The notes under the pieces are model-generated. The model was given only the letters and a program-made list of their open reading frames with translations, did not search any database and was not told where the DNA came from. The translations under genes and the position numbers were made by a program. Below are positions 60,849 to 64,000 of a stretch of DNA of 64,000 bases, one piece after another; the first letter of the stretch is position 1, and every line of letters starts with the position of its first letter. This DNA is from Diprion similis (taxonomy: Eukaryota; Arthropoda; Insecta; Hymenoptera; Diprionidae): assembly GCF_021155765.1 (NCBI RefSeq), contig NC_060116.1, positions 12,338,001 through 12,402,000 of the forward strand, given 5' to 3'.

Positions 60849-61757
60849 TGTGTACGATATTTGCTTGACCAGCCCTTGATTACCAGCCCGAATCATTGAA
60901 CCGTTAAAAAAATAAATCCATTCGAATGTAATCCATCATTCTTGAAGTGAAATTCTCAAACTGTAAAGCAAAAGCAAATGAAATAAATTTGAAATGGACG
61001 ATTTTTCTGGTTTCTTTCTTTTTCACAACGAACGTAATTAGGTTGATTAACCGATTTTTCTTTCATACTCATCACAAGTCTGCTTGTAGGTATAAGTTTA
61101 CTCGATTTTTTTTCTACCACATATTGAAAACCAGTACCGAATTCAAGATTTGATGAAAAAAGAATCGTCTGACTGTTCGATTATGAGAAAATTGCGTTAC
61201 CGTTACACGACGGTCGAAAAATGATCGAAGGAATAAATATCACGTAGATACACGTTCCACTCATTTTCTGCAAAGTATTTTTTAATTTCATGCGCTCTTC
61301 GAGAAAGGAAAAAAAATTAGGTCTACGATATTGATTTTGAATTCGAATATGCAAAGTACATTCTGGTCCCACATTTGAAAATCAGTTTCAATCGAAGATG
61401 AAACGACGGTGTGGGAATGAGCTTACAAGTTTCAATCATGGCTGTGATTGCCGTGCGATGGACTATAGATGTGTGAGTGGAGGTACTCGAATCTTTCCAA
61501 ACGGGACAAAAGAGGTCGGTGAATTTAGTAGGATGACCCTCATCTGCGCAAGGCTGCAGTGATGAGCCACATGTTAAATTATAACAAGCGAAAAAATTCA
61601 AGCCAATAACAACGTCGTGTCGAAGTTGGAGAGGATCTGTGTGGGTGAAGCTCGAGTGTAGAAGATAGAGGAACTTGCGAGTGTCCGTGTTTAACTAGCT
61701 AGCTACCCTCGTTTGTGTGCGTTGCGTAGGTGGATGGATGCGTGAGCGCGAATCCCT

Positions 61758-61765
61758 TATATATA
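61758..61765 (+). promoter_or_regulatory. TATA box of OBP-7
   Basis: TATATATA 78 bases before the ATG at 61843. Confidence 0.55.
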
Positions 61766-61842
61766 CACGATTCAAAGGCCAAGAGTGCATCCAGAACAGA
61801 TTTGACCACAGTCGACTGAACTTCGCGGTAACTAAAGTAAAG

Positions 61843-63566
61843 ATGAATAAACTCGTGCTCATTGGAATTCTGTGCGTCTGTGTCGCCACGGTGAGTCCAA
61901 TTCCTTCCTTGCTTTTTACTACCGTTCGACGAAATTTGATCAGCGATACCGCGACAACTTTTCCATCGTCAAGACAATTATTATTTCTGTGGAAAAAGAA
62001 GGGAGTAATATAAAAGTTATTTAGAAATTTGGGAAATCTTCTTTCGCGAAGTTCGTGTGGCGGATTATTTCTTTCGTTTAGACACTCGAGGATTCAACTT
62101 GCAATTAGCGTTGCGATACGGTTTGTGAAGCGCGTTTTTCTCCCACTTTTGTTATACTTTGAAAATTTATTCTCCTCTCGTCTTCATCGGTTTACCAATT
62201 AAAACTTCGAGGTTAGGGAGAAGCGTCGAAGCTGCGGATGAGAGTGAAAATGTATTGCTGGATATTGAACGATCGTTTGAGATATAAATTAGATTATCCG
62301 TATTTGTATATATCGTACGCGCAATTCGCATCCACATCGCTATAAATCAGATATTTTCAGGCTCTAAAGCCGAGGGCAGATACGAAGGCGAAATGCTACG
62401 CTCAGACGGGACTTGCTGTCGGTAAGTAACGGCCTGTTTTTATTTACAATGAAAAAACGAATCAGTAGAATAAAAAACTGATACACCTGCCTAAGATTTT
62501 TCGAAAAACTGATGCTTTTTGAGCTTGTTTGTTGTTATCGATTCCTGTGATATAAAGTGACGAGAATGAGAACTTCATTTTTCGTTATATCTTGTGTTGA
62601 AAATTATTTTTGCAAGACTGAGTTTTCTTTTTAATCTTATGGAGTATATAGTCCAAACGTACAAAGTGACAGCAAATAAATGCTTCTGTAGATCTTTGAC
62701 TCCGAGAAAATTCAGTCTATCTTGAAATTTCCGTCACCGTTGGTCAACTATAACGATAAAAATTCTTCTCGACTTTACAGACGACGTAAAAGCCATGAAA
62801 ACCTCGACCCCGAAACCTGAACAACAGAAATTGATCGTCGAATACTTGGCCTGCTTCATGCAAGACCGCGCTATGGTAAGTTATTCCGCACAGAATGAGA
62901 ATAAAAGAAAAATCTGAAAATAAAATTCAACAGACCATCCCGAAATCCGGTCTTATTTTATCAATTCGTTTTTTCCAGCTAACCGCCGACGGTGTTTTCA
63001 ACGCTGAAGCATGCAAGAAGGAGATCCGTCCCGAGAACTCAGCCGCAGCAAATCCCGTCATCGATGCCTGCGCCGGAAAGCGTGAGTTTCTCTTTGAAAT
63101 TGGTGAAGATAAAGTAAAAATTGAAATCAAAAGTGTCTCCGCTTTTCGGGATGCAGACTCTTGGAGTTAAAATTTCGCTAAGCTTGCGTAGCAGCTGCGT
63201 TGCAAGCCCATGAATATTCAAACACTATACGCGAACTCTTAGAAATCCGACTAATGGTCCAGAATTATTCATACGAGGTGTCGCGTTTTTTATGCCAATT
63301 TTTTTTCGTTCTCCGGCCCGCTCCCCTTGATTTTATCTCCATCCTTCGCTGTTCCAACGAAACACGCATCAAACATTTATTTTCAGGTGGATCCACCGCC
63401 GTCGAGACAACCACCAAGCTCCTCAAGTGCCTCAAGGAAAAGGACACCAAAGTGAGTTTAACGTCGGTGATATACTCACTCAATTATGGGTCGGCAAATA
63501 ATCGTACAACCGTCTGAATTCATTTTACGACTGTTTCAGCTCCTGGAGAAATTGGACCTCTTCTAA
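61843..63566 (+). CDS. OBP-7: C-minus odorant-binding protein
   Basis: Secreted PBP/GOBP carrier lacking the C2-C5 cysteine pair. Exons 61843-61890, 62361-62421, 62781-62875, 62979-63081, 63387-63451 and 63540-63566; 132 aa. Signal peptide MNKLVLIGILCVCVAT plus ALKPRA. Cysteines seen: AKC (C1), YLAC (C3), DAC (C4), LKC (C6). At the C2 position (four before C3) there is Glu, and at the C5 position (nine before C6) there is Val. An additional cysteine lies between C3 and C4 (NAEACKKE). Because C2 and C5 bond with each other in classic OBPs, their joint loss is the coherent C-minus state known from Apis and Drosophila. This gene keeps all five introns (phases 0-1-0-1-0), the fullest architecture in the cluster. 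Poly(A) signal at 63659-63664. Confidence 0.95.
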
Positions 63567-64000
63567 GCAACTTTCATCGCGGTTTAACCGTGGTGCAGGA
63601 TGTCCGCATCGAGGCACCGTTAAAATTCCGATGCGAATTGTATTTCATGTCTTATTAAAATAAATTGCTGAATTTCACATTCAAGCTCACCGTACACGAT
63701 TTATCTTCTTAATCCGTCTCGGAAAAACCTCCTTTCGATTATATCCCGTCATAGATTTAAGATGTGTAAATATCGAGCTTATTTTATAAATATTGTTAAG
63801 TATGTATTTGTTACGAAGTGAAAAAAAAAAACAACCAAAAACGAGCTAATATTATACAAAAAGTTTTCGACAAGTACGACGCTTTGTACATCAAATAAGA
63901 GAAACAAGAAACGATTGGATGAACGAAGAAACATTTAGCGTAGAATAAAAAAAAAAAAAAAAAACGAAAATACTGGAACAAACCAGAAGACGTGCGCTGA
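63567..64000 (+). other. OBP-7 3' UTR and downstream DNA
   Basis: Contains AATAAA at 63659-63664, 93 bases after the stop. The remainder to the window end is AT-rich with A-runs and shows no exon. Confidence 0.6.
63659..63664 (+). terminator. Poly(A) signal of OBP-7
   Basis: AATAAA 93 bases after the OBP-7 stop codon. Confidence 0.6.

Larger units (their letters stand above)
60776..61842. other. Spacer between OBP-6 and OBP-7
   Basis: OBP-6 poly(A) signal at 60843-60848, then AT-rich DNA without exons, then the OBP-7 TATA box. Confidence 0.6.

Noticed and set aside
1-64000. tRNA, rRNA, CRISPR or prokaryotic features
   Set aside because: None recognised by eye on either strand; the window is spliced eukaryotic DNA throughout.

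Overview
The window is a piece of a holometabolous insect genome. The genes have short GT-AG introns, AT-rich spacers and many microsatellites, and there are no operons. The gene set is a receptor tyrosine kinase, a Polycomb RING protein, SRP72 and a tandem cluster of odorant-binding proteins (OBPs). A double-domain OBP and a 'C-minus' OBP in one cluster suggest a hymenopteran, but that is inference and I cannot name the species.

Layout. Positions 1-8492 are mostly non-coding sequence upstream of FGFR, with one convincing orphan exon on the minus strand (1925-2060). FGFR (heartless/breathless type) runs 8493-14525 on the plus strand; its signal-peptide exon is not securely identified. A PCGF3-type Polycomb RING gene lies at 17675-18737 (+). 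An R3HCC1/R3HCC1L-type gene lies at 23456-28699 (+). SRP72 lies at 31567-34454 (-), convergent with it. From 35296 to the end is an OBP cluster of eight genes encoding nine OBP domains. OBP-1 is on the minus strand; OBP-2, OBP-D (two domains), OBP-3, OBP-4, OBP-5, OBP-6 and OBP-7 are on the plus strand. A 455-bp Tc1/mariner-like MITE (47785-48239) sits between OBP-D and OBP-3.

Model quality. All exon models were built by hand from splice sites. Every internal exon joins in phase, and each complete CDS sums to a multiple of three: PCGF3 230 aa, R3HCC1-like 728 aa, SRP72 657 aa, and OBPs of 133, 140, 251, 187, 138, 139, 133 and 132 aa. FGFR has 800 visible residues without its N-terminus.

How the genes work together. 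The first four genes are a signalling receptor, a chromatin regulator, a poorly characterised R3H protein and a signal-recognition-particle subunit; they have no evident shared pathway. The OBPs are a functional family: secreted carriers of small hydrophobic ligands, each with its own TATA box and signal-peptide exon. They probably arose by tandem duplication from a six-exon ancestor (intron phases 0-1-0-1-0) followed by different intron losses.

The most notable observations are a duplicated, mutually exclusive exon for the first half of FGFR Ig domain III, with reading-frame enforcement; the double OBP with an exon-junction signature of gene fusion; the C-minus OBP; and the long acidic N-terminal extension of OBP-3.
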